Below, one piece after another: positions 10,253 to 17,738 of a stretch of DNA of 64,000 nucleotides. A model generated the notes under the pieces. The model was not told where the DNA came from. It saw only the letters and a list, made by a program, of their open reading frames with translations, and did no database searches. Within the stretch, counting starts at the first letter, position 1; every line of letters begins with the position of its first letter. Made by a program: the position numbers and the translations under genes. This DNA is from an uncultured Lachnospiraceae bacterium (GTDB lineage Bacteria; Bacillota; Clostridia; Lachnospirales; Lachnospiraceae): assembly GCA_947626395.1 (NCBI GenBank), contig CANQRU010000009.1:1-64000 (forward strand), given 5' to 3'.

Positions 10253-10418
10253 AATGATTTCTCCCTCTCCTTTATATTTGTGTTTCTTGTGTTTCCTATT
10301 CTTCATTTAACTACAAATACTCACCACTGTTCCCTGCGCCCGATCGCGCCGCGCATACTGCGCGCTTCCAGGAAGACAGCCGCGAAATACCGATTTGTGA
10401 TCCAATTGTCCGCCGTGT

Positions 10419-10979
10419 TTATACCACCCGGAATACGGGCCTGGCGATGGATCTGGCGGCGGACTTCGACTTCACCGCGCCGGGATCCAGTGCAGAATGA
10501 ATCAGACACATCAGTTCTAATGTGCTACGGAAATAAAGCCGCTGGGCTTTCCAGCAGACTTCGCCCTGCCAGCTGTTGTGCTGGCGGCAGATGATGCGGA
10601 CGAGGAACGCTTCCTTGCGTCTGGCGTCGCCGCGGCGGCCAAGGCCCGCGAGACGGGCAGCATCGGATCCTGCCTGTTTCGCCGCGTCTGTGACCGTAAA
10701 TGGTTCATGACCCGATTCCATGGAAACTGAGCCGCTCACAGCGTGAGCAGCCGGGCGTCTCCGGCGTCCGGTCTCGAAGGTTCGCAGAACCGAGTCCGAA
10801 GAAAGGGGCTTTTCTTCATCAAGCCATTCGTTTATCATAAGAAGAGCCTGATCCAGACCCGCAAAGGACACAGCTTCGCCGTGGGATATCCGATTGATCA
10901 TACCGGTCACGCCGCCGTCAGCCGTCATTTCCGTGTGAAGCAGAAAAACTGATGTATTTTTCAGAAACTGTTCAGCCAT
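10419..10979 (-). CDS. Uncharacterised protein with two related ~43-residue units
   Basis: 186 residues; function not recognised. The start is well supported by GGAAAGGAGGACAC directly before ATG 10979. No signal peptide or membrane segment is visible, so it is probably cytoplasmic. Its ends resemble each other: VFLLHTEMTADGGVTGMI...VSFAGLDQALLMINEWLDE near residues 11-54 and AFLVRIICRQHNSWQGEV...LYFRSTLELMCLIHSALD near 122-163, both running F-L-[VL]...G-x-[VI]...F-x-[GS]-x-[DL]-[QE]-x-L/M...I-x-x-[WA]-L-D. The middle is Arg/Ala-rich and looks disordered. It is the first gene after the invertible segment and lies 166 bp ahead of the adhesin on the same strand without an obvious terminator between them, so the two are probably co-expressed. 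A role in adhesin expression or export is only an inference. Confidence 0.65.
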   Translation of the reverse strand: MAEQFLKNTSVFLLHTEMTADGGVTGMINRISHGEAVSFAGLDQALLMINEWLDEEKPLSSDSVLRTFETGRRRRPAAHAVSGSVSMESGHEPFTVTDAAKQAGSDAARLAGLGRRGDARRKEAFLVRIICRQHNSWQGEVCWKAQRLYFRSTLELMCLIHSALDPGAVKSKSAARSIARPVFRVV

Positions 10980-11026
10980 GTGTCCTCCTTTCCTATACCG
11001 TTATGGTATATGGATCGGCGGGATGG

Positions 11027-11053
11027 TGTCGTAGAGTGCCATACTCTAAGACA
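11027..11053 (+). repeat. Recombination-site-like inverted repeat, left (site L)
   Basis: Arms TGTCGTAGAGT and ACTCTAAGACA surround a 5-bp asymmetric core GCCAT. The sequence matches the right site (12377-12403) on the opposite strand at 26 of 27 positions, including the core. Two arms of about 11 bp around a short spacer is the layout of a tyrosine-recombinase crossover site. It lies 14 bp past the recombinase stop codon and 47 bp before the start of the 186-residue gene. A second small palindrome, TATACC-GTTAT-GGTATA (10994-11010), lies between the site and that gene's ribosome binding site. Confidence 0.85.
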
Positions 11054-11067
11054 GCCTCCCGGCTGCT

Positions 11068-12255
11068 TTACCAGCCCGCGGCCAGCAGCACCGACAGCTT
11101 CTCCATATTTCTGCGCTTCAGCTCCATCGTCGGGTGCACGTAACGGTTCAGCGTGATATTGACATTCGCGTGTCCCAGGATCTCGCTCAGGCTCTTCACG
11201 TCGAAATCCATCTCCACGCACCGGGTCGCGAACGTATGACGGAGCGCGTGGAAATTCACCTTTTCGATCCCCGCCTCTCTAAGCACCTTCGCGAAATGCC
11301 GCTCCATCGTCCGCGGTTCCATGTAGGCGTCCTCCCGCCCGGTCAGGATATAGCCTTTCCGCTTCCCGCGGAAGGTGAACAGGATCTTATTCAGCTCCCG
11401 CGGGATCGGGATCGTCCGGACGGAGCCGGCGCTCTTGGGCGGCGTGATGATGATCTTCGTCTTCCGCTCCGGATCGTCCTTCGTCTGGATGCGCTGCATC
11501 GTCCGGCAGACGGAGACCGTCTGCTCCTGGAAGGAAATGTCTTCCCATTTAAGGGCGCAGATCTCTCCCAGGCGCAGCCCGGTGAACATGCAGATCAGGA
11601 TCCCCAGGTTCCGGTCGGTGAGATGGGCGCGGAGATGCTGGTACAGCCTGTCCTGCTCCTTCCGGGTCAGGACTTTCATTTCCTTCGGTTCCTTTTTCAC
11701 AATGACAGACGCAATATTGCACGGCATGAACGCCCCATGGTCTGCGGCGTAGGCGAATACGCGCCGCAGGACGGACATGATATCGGCGACAGTCTTGGCC
11801 GAAAGTCCGCTCTGCTTCCGGCCGCCGGCGGAACGCATCCTGCCGCAGAACAGCTCTACCGTCTCCCGGTTCAGAACGTCCCACCGGATCCCGCCCAGCT
11901 CCGGGACGATGTAGGAGTACAGCAGGTTCCAGTATTTCATATAGGTAGATTCCTTGATCTGGTATCTCACGGCGTTCAGCCATTTCCGCGCGTACTCCGC
12001 CAATGTGGCCGCGGGCTCCGCGGATGCGGGCGGCGCCGGGAGCGGCAGCGTCTCTGCGAACTCCGGCGGCTTCAGGCGCGGCGATGTCTCCGCGGGCTTC
12101 GGCGGCTTCGGACGCGGCGATGTCCCCGCGGGCTCCGCCGCTTCCGGCCCGCAGGCCAGAAGGACGACCCGGCCGTCTTCCGCCTGTTCGACGACGTATT
12201 GTCCCATACCTTCTCTCTCCATCTCCAGATAGATCTTCCTTCCTTTTTCCAACAT
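11068..12255 (-). CDS. Tyrosine recombinase (integrase family), probable DNA invertase
   Basis: 395 residues. Residues 84-170 form the SAM-like core-binding domain and about 195-390 the catalytic domain. The catalytic set is complete: R228 in TGLRLGE, a Lys near 274, H336-x-x-R339 in HALRHTF, H362 in LGHANV and Y372 in NRYVHP. The N-terminus has an unusual Pro/Ala/Glu-rich linker (about 40-80) in place of a longer arm-binding domain. The start follows GGAGAAGGAGGTCC. It is the only gene between the two inverted sites, which makes those sites its likely substrate. No phage or conjugation genes accompany it, which argues against a simple prophage or transposon remnant. Integrase transcription now runs toward site L and could read weakly into the 186-residue gene and the adhesin. 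Confidence 0.9.
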   Translation of the reverse strand: MLEKGRKIYLEMEREGMGQYVVEQAEDGRVVLLACGPEAAEPAGTSPRPKPPKPAETSPRLKPPEFAETLPLPAPPASAEPAATLAEYARKWLNAVRYQIKESTYMKYWNLLYSYIVPELGGIRWDVLNRETVELFCGRMRSAGGRKQSGLSAKTVADIMSVLRRVFAYAADHGAFMPCNIASVIVKKEPKEMKVLTRKEQDRLYQHLRAHLTDRNLGILICMFTGLRLGEICALKWEDISFQEQTVSVCRTMQRIQTKDDPERKTKIIITPPKSAGSVRTIPIPRELNKILFTFRGKRKGYILTGREDAYMEPRTMERHFAKVLREAGIEKVNFHALRHTFATRCVEMDFDVKSLSEILGHANVNITLNRYVHPTMELKRRNMEKLSVLLAAGW

Positions 12256-12317
12256 CGCATGGACCTCCTTCTCCGATATAACGCGTTGAAATTTTATTGT
12301 TTTTTAATTAATTCATA

Positions 12318-12346
12318 TTGACAAATTCTTCGCCCTTTTGTATAAT
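12318..12346 (+). promoter_or_regulatory. Perfect sigma-70 promoter inside the invertible segment, now facing right
   Basis: TTGACA (12318-12323), a 17-bp spacer and TATAAT (12341-12346) match the consensus at every position. Predicted start of transcription is near 12353, and the transcript passes through site R. No plus-strand gene follows for more than 9 kb, so in this orientation the promoter has no visible target; on inversion it would face the 186-residue gene and the adhesin. Confidence 0.85.
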
Positions 12347-12376
12347 CCAGTTAACAAGGCGGGAAGGCTTTGGGCA

Positions 12377-12403
12377 TGTCGTAGAGTATGGCACTCTACG
12401 ACA
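12377..12403 (-). repeat. Recombination-site-like inverted repeat, right (site R)
   Basis: On the plus strand the core reads ATGGC, the reverse of site L, with arms TGTCGTAGAGT and ACTCTACGACA. The arms are perfect here and extend one more base pair on each side; site L differs from it at one arm position. The opposite core orientation is what inversion, rather than excision, requires. Confidence 0.85.
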
Positions 12404-12797
12404 TTTTCTTTTCTCAAGGCAAAGAATAAGACGCAGAATCAGGATGAAAATGTCGGTTTCCGCCGGCGGGATCTGTCCGGGTTTCCGTCCCGGTTTCTGT
12501 ACAGAAACCGGGAAGCGACGCGGCGGAGATCGGCGTTGCGTCATTTTATTGCCCTATTATACGTCATTTTATCGTCCTATTCAACCATATATTTTGAATT
12601 CGGCTACATTTTTCCTTATATGGAAAACGGCCGTCTGAAAACGGCCGCAGGATCCTGAACGGAAGGAAAGAAAATACACGCAGGGCGGCGCTGGCGCCGC
12701 TTGCATGGAAACGAAAAAGCCTCAGCCAAACGCCTGTAAAGGCATTGACTGAGACTTTTGATCTGCTTTCTTGTTTTATATAAAAGGTTTCCGCCCC
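12404..12797. other. Gene-free stretch right of the invertible segment
   Basis: No convincing gene. It would carry the transcript of the outward promoter in the present orientation. It contains a perfect 24-bp palindrome at 12489-12512 (half-site CCCGGTTTCTGT), AT-rich sequence near 12570-12620, a pair of CGGCCG motifs near 12625-12650, and the capA terminator. The 106-residue plus-strand ORFs of the track (12318 and 12338) overlap promoter and site R and resemble no protein I know. Confidence 0.6.
12714..12759. terminator. Bidirectional intrinsic terminator between the switch region and capA
   Basis: Stem formed by CTCAGCCAAACGCCT and AGGCATTGACTGAG around a GTAA loop, with A-run on the left and TTTT on the right. 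On the minus strand the hairpin is followed by TTTTT, so it should end the capA-like transcript; on the plus strand it should stop the outward transcript from the invertible segment before it enters capA antisense. Confidence 0.8.
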
Positions 12798-14069
12798 TTA
12801 CGGCCTCACCTTCCCCGTGATGCTGGTGAAAAGGTTCCACAACGCGTCCTTGGAAAAGCCCTCGGACAGCAGGTTGTGGCCGGCCGCCAGCTCATCCGGG
12901 TATTCGTCCAGCCGGTAAGTGGTGATGAGCGGTCCGTGCATATGGGTGACCAGCGGGATCAGATCGTAGGATGCGATTTCCACCGTCCGGCCGCCGCCGT
13001 CCTGGACCTTTCTCACCCGGATATCCGCCATACCGCCCAGAGTCCGCGGCACTTTCTGCTGGGCGGACAGATAATTCCCCAGGCTGTAATAGACAAGTCC
13101 CGTCCGGCCGTTCGGCGTCGTGACCATCCCGAAGGGCTCCAGCACATGGGGATGGGAACACAGGACGATGTCCGCTCCCAGATCGATGAAGCGGTTCACC
13201 TGCTGCTGTTCGTAAGCCGTAGGCTGATACACGTATTCCTCTCCCACATGGAGGATCGCGATCAGCAGGTCGCAGTTGGCTCTGGCTTCCGCCACAGTGG
13301 CTTCGATGCCGCCGTCCGTCAGCAGATCCACACAGTATTCCATCCCTCCCGGGCGTCTGAATCCATTCAGTCCGTATGTATAGTTTACAAATCCGATCCG
13401 GATCCCGTTGCTGGTCAGATAACGGATATCGCTGTCCTCCGGGCTGTCGTGAATGCCCAGATAGGTGATATCCGGGTAATTCTCCCTCCAGAAACGGATC
13501 GTGTTCAGAATGCCTCCGATCCCCCGGTCCATCGTATGGTTATTGGCATGGGCCACCACGTCGAAACCGGCGGACACGAGGGAATGGCCGATGCTCTCCG
13601 GCGTACCGAAGCAGGGGTAGTCCGCGTATTCAGCCGGATCATTTACCATGATCGTCTCCTGGTTGATGATCGCGACGTCCGCTTCCTCTATATCCTTCTT
13701 CATATGCTCGAACAGCGGGTCGAAATTATAGGTGCCGTCCGCCTGCTGGTTCGTCCGGAAAATATGGGCGTGTATCAGATCGTCCCCGACCATGCGGATC
13801 AGAATCTCATCCTTTTCCCCGGAATTCTCCGAAAGCCCGGAAGAGCCTACCTCTGAAGACGCCGCTGCCGCCTCGCCGGATCCCATGCCCGTAACCGGTC
13901 CGAATGTCTCCTGCTGCGCCCCCTGCGTATTCCCGCCATCCGACGTAACCGGACCCATCGGCCCCTGTACGGCGTCTCCCGTCCCGGACGCCATCGCCGT
14001 ATTCGCCGTGCTTTCTCCGAAAATAAGAGCCAGCGCCAGTCCAACTGCCAACACATTTCTGAATTTCAT
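12798..14069 (-). CDS. CapA/PgsA-family metallophosphatase-like protein, secreted
   Basis: 423 residues of the PGA_cap family, a calcineurin-like metallophosphatase fold found in poly-gamma-glutamate synthesis proteins (CapA/YwtB) and in many stand-alone envelope proteins. A signal peptide (about 1-28) is followed by a Gly/Ser/Ala-rich spacer; the catalytic domain starts with ILIRMVGDDLIH, then VVAHANNHTMDRG and IVLCSHPHVLEP, giving the expected Asp, Asn-His and His metal ligands. No capB/capC neighbours are seen, so capsule synthesis is not implied; a role in envelope metabolism is inferred. The ribosome binding site is AGGAAAGGG. Confidence 0.85.
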   Translation of the reverse strand: MKFRNVLAVGLALALIFGESTANTAMASGTGDAVQGPMGPVTSDGGNTQGAQQETFGPVTGMGSGEAAAASSEVGSSGLSENSGEKDEILIRMVGDDLIHAHIFRTNQQADGTYNFDPLFEHMKKDIEEADVAIINQETIMVNDPAEYADYPCFGTPESIGHSLVSAGFDVVAHANNHTMDRGIGGILNTIRFWRENYPDITYLGIHDSPEDSDIRYLTSNGIRIGFVNYTYGLNGFRRPGGMEYCVDLLTDGGIEATVAEARANCDLLIAILHVGEEYVYQPTAYEQQQVNRFIDLGADIVLCSHPHVLEPFGMVTTPNGRTGLVYYSLGNYLSAQQKVPRTLGGMADIRVRKVQDGGGRTVEIASYDLIPLVTHMHGPLITTYRLDEYPDELAAGHNLLSEGFSKDALWNLFTSITGKVRP

Positions 14070-14111
14070 GATCTTCTGCCCTTTCCTGTGTTCTGTATTT
14101 GTACGGCAAAG

Positions 14112-15089
14112 CTATTCCATCGGATATACGATCCTCCACTGCCTGCGCAGCTCGTCCATCCAGCGCATCATGCGCAGAGACTCCTCATGAGGCATCTGCG
14201 GACATTCGGTACGGCCGGCCGCGATCGCCTCGATGCACGCCCGCACCTCGTATTCATAACCGCTGATCTGATCTTTCGGCGGCAGATAAGACGCGATCAC
14301 CCTGCGCTGCAGGTCATAGACCTTAATCCCTTCGCAGTTATTCACATTCTCCGCCTCGATATAACCCTTGTCGCCGTAAATGACCGCGCGCCGGTCGCTC
14401 AGACTCCGCGCGCTGCTGTTCAGAACCGCCATACGGCCGTCCTTATAGATCAGCGTGATGCTTTCCTGCATATCCATGCCGGTCTCTCCTTTGACCGCAT
14501 GGCCGCAGATCTCCGCCACGTCGTCGCCGAATACCATGGAAGCGAAATTCAGCGTATAGACGCCGATATCGAGAAGCGCCCCACCCGCCAGCTCCGGCCT
14601 GCGGATCCGTTCCACGCCGTCGATCACATAGGACAGATTGGCCGTCATCATATGGGGCGTCCCGATGACGCCGCTTGCCAGCACCTGATCCAGCGTCCGC
14701 CGCATCGGAATATACCGGGGCCAGATGGCTTCTGTCACCAGAAGGCCCTTCTTCTCCGCCATGGCGAACACCTCCGCCGCCTGTTTCTCATTTACCGTAA
14801 ATGCCTTCTCGCAGAGCACATGCTTCCCATGCTCCAGACACAGCTTCATCTGCTCATAGTGGTGGGAGTGGGGCGTGGCCACATAGACCAGCTCAACCTG
14901 CGGATCCGAAAGCATCTCCTCGTAAGAGCCACAGGCTTTCTCGAATCCGTATTTCTGCGCGAACCGCTCCGCCTTCGCAAGGTCGCGGGACGCGATCGCG
15001 TACCGCTCCGCCTCGTCCATCCGCGCCAGGGTAGACGCCATAACCCCTGCGATACCTCCCGCGCCGATGATTCCGATCTTTGTTCCCAT
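14112..15089 (-). CDS. Gfo/Idh/MocA-family NAD(P)-dependent oxidoreductase
   Basis: 325 residues, usual length for the family. The N-terminal Rossmann fold begins KIGIIGAGGIAGVMA (GxGxxA-type dinucleotide motif); residues about 60-100 contain VYVATPHSHHYEQ and LEHGKHVLCEKAF, which carries the conserved E-K-x-[FP] lysine. The second half is the alpha/beta substrate domain. These enzymes oxidise or reduce sugars, inositols or related trans-diols; the substrate cannot be read from the sequence. AAGGAGGGG precedes the start. It lies 42 bp upstream of the capA-like gene on the same strand and may be co-transcribed with it. Confidence 0.88.
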   Translation of the reverse strand: MGTKIGIIGAGGIAGVMASTLARMDEAERYAIASRDLAKAERFAQKYGFEKACGSYEEMLSDPQVELVYVATPHSHHYEQMKLCLEHGKHVLCEKAFTVNEKQAAEVFAMAEKKGLLVTEAIWPRYIPMRRTLDQVLASGVIGTPHMMTANLSYVIDGVERIRRPELAGGALLDIGVYTLNFASMVFGDDVAEICGHAVKGETGMDMQESITLIYKDGRMAVLNSSARSLSDRRAVIYGDKGYIEAENVNNCEGIKVYDLQRRVIASYLPPKDQISGYEYEVRACIEAIAAGRTECPQMPHEESLRMMRWMDELRRQWRIVYPME

Positions 15090-15166
15090 GATACCCCTCC
15101 TTTTTTCACTGCACAGATTTTTCTATAACCCTGCCGGGTCACGCCCGGATTTTATATAAACGTAAT

Positions 15167-15463
15167 TTACAGCATCTGCAGCGCCAGCACCAGCGCGCAG
15201 CAGCCCAGCGATACAATAAAGAGACTCACCCGGTTATACGCCAGCACCATGGCCGCCGCGAAACCCACCCACGCGATCCAGGTCTCCTCGGTGATCGAGA
15301 GGATCGCCGGGAACGTCATCACCGCCAGCGTCACATACGGCACATAGGTCAGAAACGACCGGAACGTCCGGTTCGTGATCTCCTTCCGCAGAAGCGTCAG
15401 CGGGACAGCCCGGATAAGATAGGTAGTCAGCGCCATCACCAGAATATAGATGTAATTTCTCAT
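15167..15463 (-). CDS. azlD: AzlD-family branched-chain amino acid exporter subunit
   Basis: 98 residues, hydrophobic, with three or four membrane segments and the family signature TYLIRAVPLTLLRKEI and FLTYVPYVTLAVMTFPAIL. AzlD is the small partner of AzlC in an export complex for branched-chain amino acids and analogues in the cytoplasmic membrane. The gene overlaps the end of azlC by 4 bp, indicating translational coupling. Length and motif order are normal. Confidence 0.88.
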   Translation of the reverse strand: MRNYIYILVMALTTYLIRAVPLTLLRKEITNRTFRSFLTYVPYVTLAVMTFPAILSITEETWIAWVGFAAAMVLAYNRVSLFIVSLGCCALVLALQML

Positions 15464-16332
15464 GCCCTTGACGCCTCCTTTCCGTCTGCCGCGGCCCCGG
15501 CCGCATTCTCACTTTCCGCGGTTCCGGCTGCTTCCTTACTTTCCGCGGCCCCGGCCGCATTCTCACTTCCCACGGCCCCGGCTGCTTCCTTACTTTCCGC
15601 GGTCCCGTCAGTGTTCTCTGCCTTCTCCTCCTCGATCGGGAACAATACCGCGGCTGCCAGCGAGATCGCCAGCGTCAGGATAATGATCTTCATCCCCGAT
15701 GAAATGAAATCGAATACCGGCAGCATCTGAAACACCGCGCTGGCTCCCATGGAAATGAAAATGATCGGAAGAAGGATCTTATTATCCCTGGCCGCCGGCA
15801 TGAAGATCGCGATAAACATGCCGTAAAGGGCCATATTCATTGCGTTCAGGATCGACGGCGGAAGCATGCCCGTCGACAGGATCCCCAGAAGCGTGCCCAG
15901 CGTCCAGCCGGGTATCGCCACGCTCATGGCTCCGTACATGTACCAGGGGTCCAGCTTTCCCTTCTGCCCGATGGCCAGCCCGAAGATCTCGTCGGTGATC
16001 CCGAAGGCCATGATCAGCCGGTGACGGAACGGCATTTTCTGATCCACCTTCTGCGACAGGGCGCAGGACATCAGGCAGTAACGCAGATTGATGACCGCCT
16101 GGGAGATCAGAAGCTCCAGATACGGCGCGCCTGCGGCAATGATCGCGAAGGACGCGAACTGCCCCGCGCTGGTCAGATTGGTCAGCGACATGGTCGTGGC
16201 CTGGGCCGCCGTCAGGTGCGCTCCCCTGGCGGCGATGCCTATGGTGATGGATACGACAAAGTATCCCAGCATAACAGGGATGCCGTCCCGCATTCCCCGC
16301 AGATATACATCACGATGCATAATCATGTTCAC
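15460..16332 (-). CDS. azlC: AzlC-family branched-chain amino acid exporter, with Ala/Glu repeat tail
   Basis: 290 residues. Residues 1-230 match AzlC: RDGIPVMLGYFVVSITIG near the start, TNLTSAGQFA, LRYCLMSCAL and FGITDEIFGLA, with several membrane helices. It works with AzlD, which overlaps its 3' end. The last about 50 residues are an unusual hydrophilic tail of 9-residue repeats such as ESKEAAGAV and ESENAAGAA, encoded by 27-bp repeats (about 15490-15600). Similar Ala/Glu repeats occur in other genes of this window, so the tail looks lineage-specific and may be disordered. The start is ATG 16332 with GGGAGTG upstream; a second ATG four codons in is possible. Confidence 0.88.
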   Translation of the reverse strand: MNMIMHRDVYLRGMRDGIPVMLGYFVVSITIGIAARGAHLTAAQATTMSLTNLTSAGQFASFAIIAAGAPYLELLISQAVINLRYCLMSCALSQKVDQKMPFRHRLIMAFGITDEIFGLAIGQKGKLDPWYMYGAMSVAIPGWTLGTLLGILSTGMLPPSILNAMNMALYGMFIAIFMPAARDNKILLPIIFISMGASAVFQMLPVFDFISSGMKIIILTLAISLAAAVLFPIEEEKAENTDGTAESKEAAGAVGSENAAGAAESKEAAGTAESENAAGAAADGKEASRA

Positions 16333-16409
16333 TCCCGCTTCTTAAAGTTTTTTCAGCAGCGTCCCCCGCTGCCCCGGGCATGCCCACGGCCGCCGCATAC
16401 GCAGAAAAC

Positions 16410-16435
16410 GCGCACCGTGCCGAAACGCGGTGCGC
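16410..16435 (-). terminator. Hairpin downstream of the PPIase lipoprotein gene
   Basis: 8-bp stem GCGCACCG/CGGTGCGC, on the minus strand followed by GTTTTCT. It lies 66 bp past the stop of the trigger-factor-like gene and about 80 bp before azlC, and probably separates the two transcripts. Confidence 0.55.
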
Positions 16436-16500
16436 GATCTGTTATCCCTGTACTGCGGTCTTCCGGTTAATACAGACTGCTTTGCTCCTTATTCCACGAA

Positions 16501-17526
16501 TCACTCCGCCACAGCGTTGGCTACCAGAAGATCCAGGACCTTCTCCATCAGGATATAGGAATCGACCATATCCGCGCCGCCGTCCTCGATCATCGCGTCT
16601 ACGCTCTCGTAACCGAAGTCCTCGGCCATCGCCTCTCTGTCGGCGTCCTCAACGGTAATTCCTTCCTTCGAAGCGATCTCACGGGCTACCGCGTCCTGCT
16701 TCGTCGCCGCCTCGGCCTGGCTCTTCAGCTGTGCCTCAAAAGTGGCCAGATCCATGCCGTAGTAGCTGATCATGGTCTCCAGTTCAATGCCGAACGCCTC
16801 GGCCTGAGACTTATAAGTATCGTACAGTTCCTCGTAGTACGCCTGCACGTCCTCGTCGCTGACATTAATCTCGGAATTATCCATGACCTTCGTGAAAATA
16901 TCATACTGCATCTGGCTCTCGGCCTGGGACTTGGCGTAGTCCTCAAGCTGCTGGCGGGTACCTGCCATGAATTCATCTACCGTGGTATACTCCGTGTAGC
17001 TGGCAAGGAAATCCTCATTCAGTTCCGCCGGATTGGACTCCTTCACATCATTGACCGTCACTTCAAATACCACTTCTTTGCCGGCCAGATCCGGATTATT
17101 CGTGTACGGATCCGGGAAGGTCAGATTCAGATCCAGCTGATCGCCCTTGGACGCGCCTACCAGACCGTCCTCAAAACCGTCGATGAACATACCGGAACCC
17201 AGTTCCAGATCGGTACCGGAAGCGGAACCGCCGTCAAACGCCTCGCCGTCCAGCTTGCCTACATAATCAATATTCACCGTATCGCCCAGCGCCGCTGCGC
17301 GGTCTACGGAAGTCATCGTCGGATGCGCGTCCAGCAGAGCCTGAACCTCCGCGTCCACATCCTCATCCGTCACCTCGGTAGACATGGGAGTGTATGTGAT
17401 CCCCTTATACTCGCCCAGCTTCACCGTCGAAGACGACTTGCCGACGCTGCCTTCCTGCTTCGAACAGCCGCTTACCATGGACGCGGCCAGTATTCCGCAC
17501 AAACAGATGCATAAAAATTTCTTCAT
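16501..17526 (-). CDS. Trigger-factor-like peptidyl-prolyl isomerase, predicted lipoprotein
   Basis: 341 residues. A lipoprotein signal with lipobox MVSG-C at residues 18-21 places it on the outer face of the membrane. Residues about 80-165 form an FKBP-type PPIase domain (DTVNIDYVGKLDGEAFDGG, FIDGFEDGLVGASKGD, GKEVVFEVTVNDV); about 165-330 resembles the trigger factor C-terminal chaperone region. The ribosome-binding N-domain of true trigger factor is replaced by the signal peptide, so this is a secreted folding factor rather than Tig itself. It could assist exported proteins such as the adhesin, which is an inference only. Confidence 0.85.
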   Translation of the reverse strand: MKKFLCICLCGILAASMVSGCSKQEGSVGKSSSTVKLGEYKGITYTPMSTEVTDEDVDAEVQALLDAHPTMTSVDRAAALGDTVNIDYVGKLDGEAFDGGSASGTDLELGSGMFIDGFEDGLVGASKGDQLDLNLTFPDPYTNNPDLAGKEVVFEVTVNDVKESNPAELNEDFLASYTEYTTVDEFMAGTRQQLEDYAKSQAESQMQYDIFTKVMDNSEINVSDEDVQAYYEELYDTYKSQAEAFGIELETMISYYGMDLATFEAQLKSQAEAATKQDAVAREIASKEGITVEDADREAMAEDFGYESVDAMIEDGGADMVDSYILMEKVLDLLVANAVAE

Positions 17527-17738
17527 ATCTCTTCCCTTTTCTTTCTATAATTGAATAGCGAAAGGCCCTGCGCCTCCCCGCGTCCCGCCGCGCTCCCGCA
17601 ACGCGCGCCTGCCGGCAAGATTTATTTATTATACTATATTTGCGCTTTAAAGAAAAGCATTTCTTGCAAATTCACAAAATTGTAAAAAATTCGGACAGGC
17701 TCCTTCCGCGCTCAGCCGCCCGGCCGGAAGAAACGCGC

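Larger units (their letters stand above)
11027..12403. other. Putative invertible DNA segment carrying its own recombinase and an outward promoter
   Basis: The segment is bounded by two nearly identical 27-bp sites in inverted orientation and contains one tyrosine recombinase gene plus a consensus promoter (12318-12346) firing outward through site R. In the present orientation the promoter reads into 394 bp without a gene. Inversion at the GCCAT cores would turn it to the minus strand with about 37 nt to the crossover and about 61 nt more to the start codon of the 186-residue gene, giving a leader of about 100 nt ahead of that gene and the adhesin. This is the standard logic of an invertible promoter; inversion itself cannot be seen from one sequence. 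Confidence 0.75.

Noticed and set aside
11068-12255. Integrase as part of a prophage or integrative element
   Set aside because: No structural, excision, replication or conjugation genes are present, and its flanking sites are inverted, which favours inversion over integration or excision.
12338-12658. Two 106-aa plus-strand ORFs downstream of the orphan promoter
   Set aside because: They start inside or beside the -10 region, run across the recombination site, and have Arg-rich, unstructured-looking translations.
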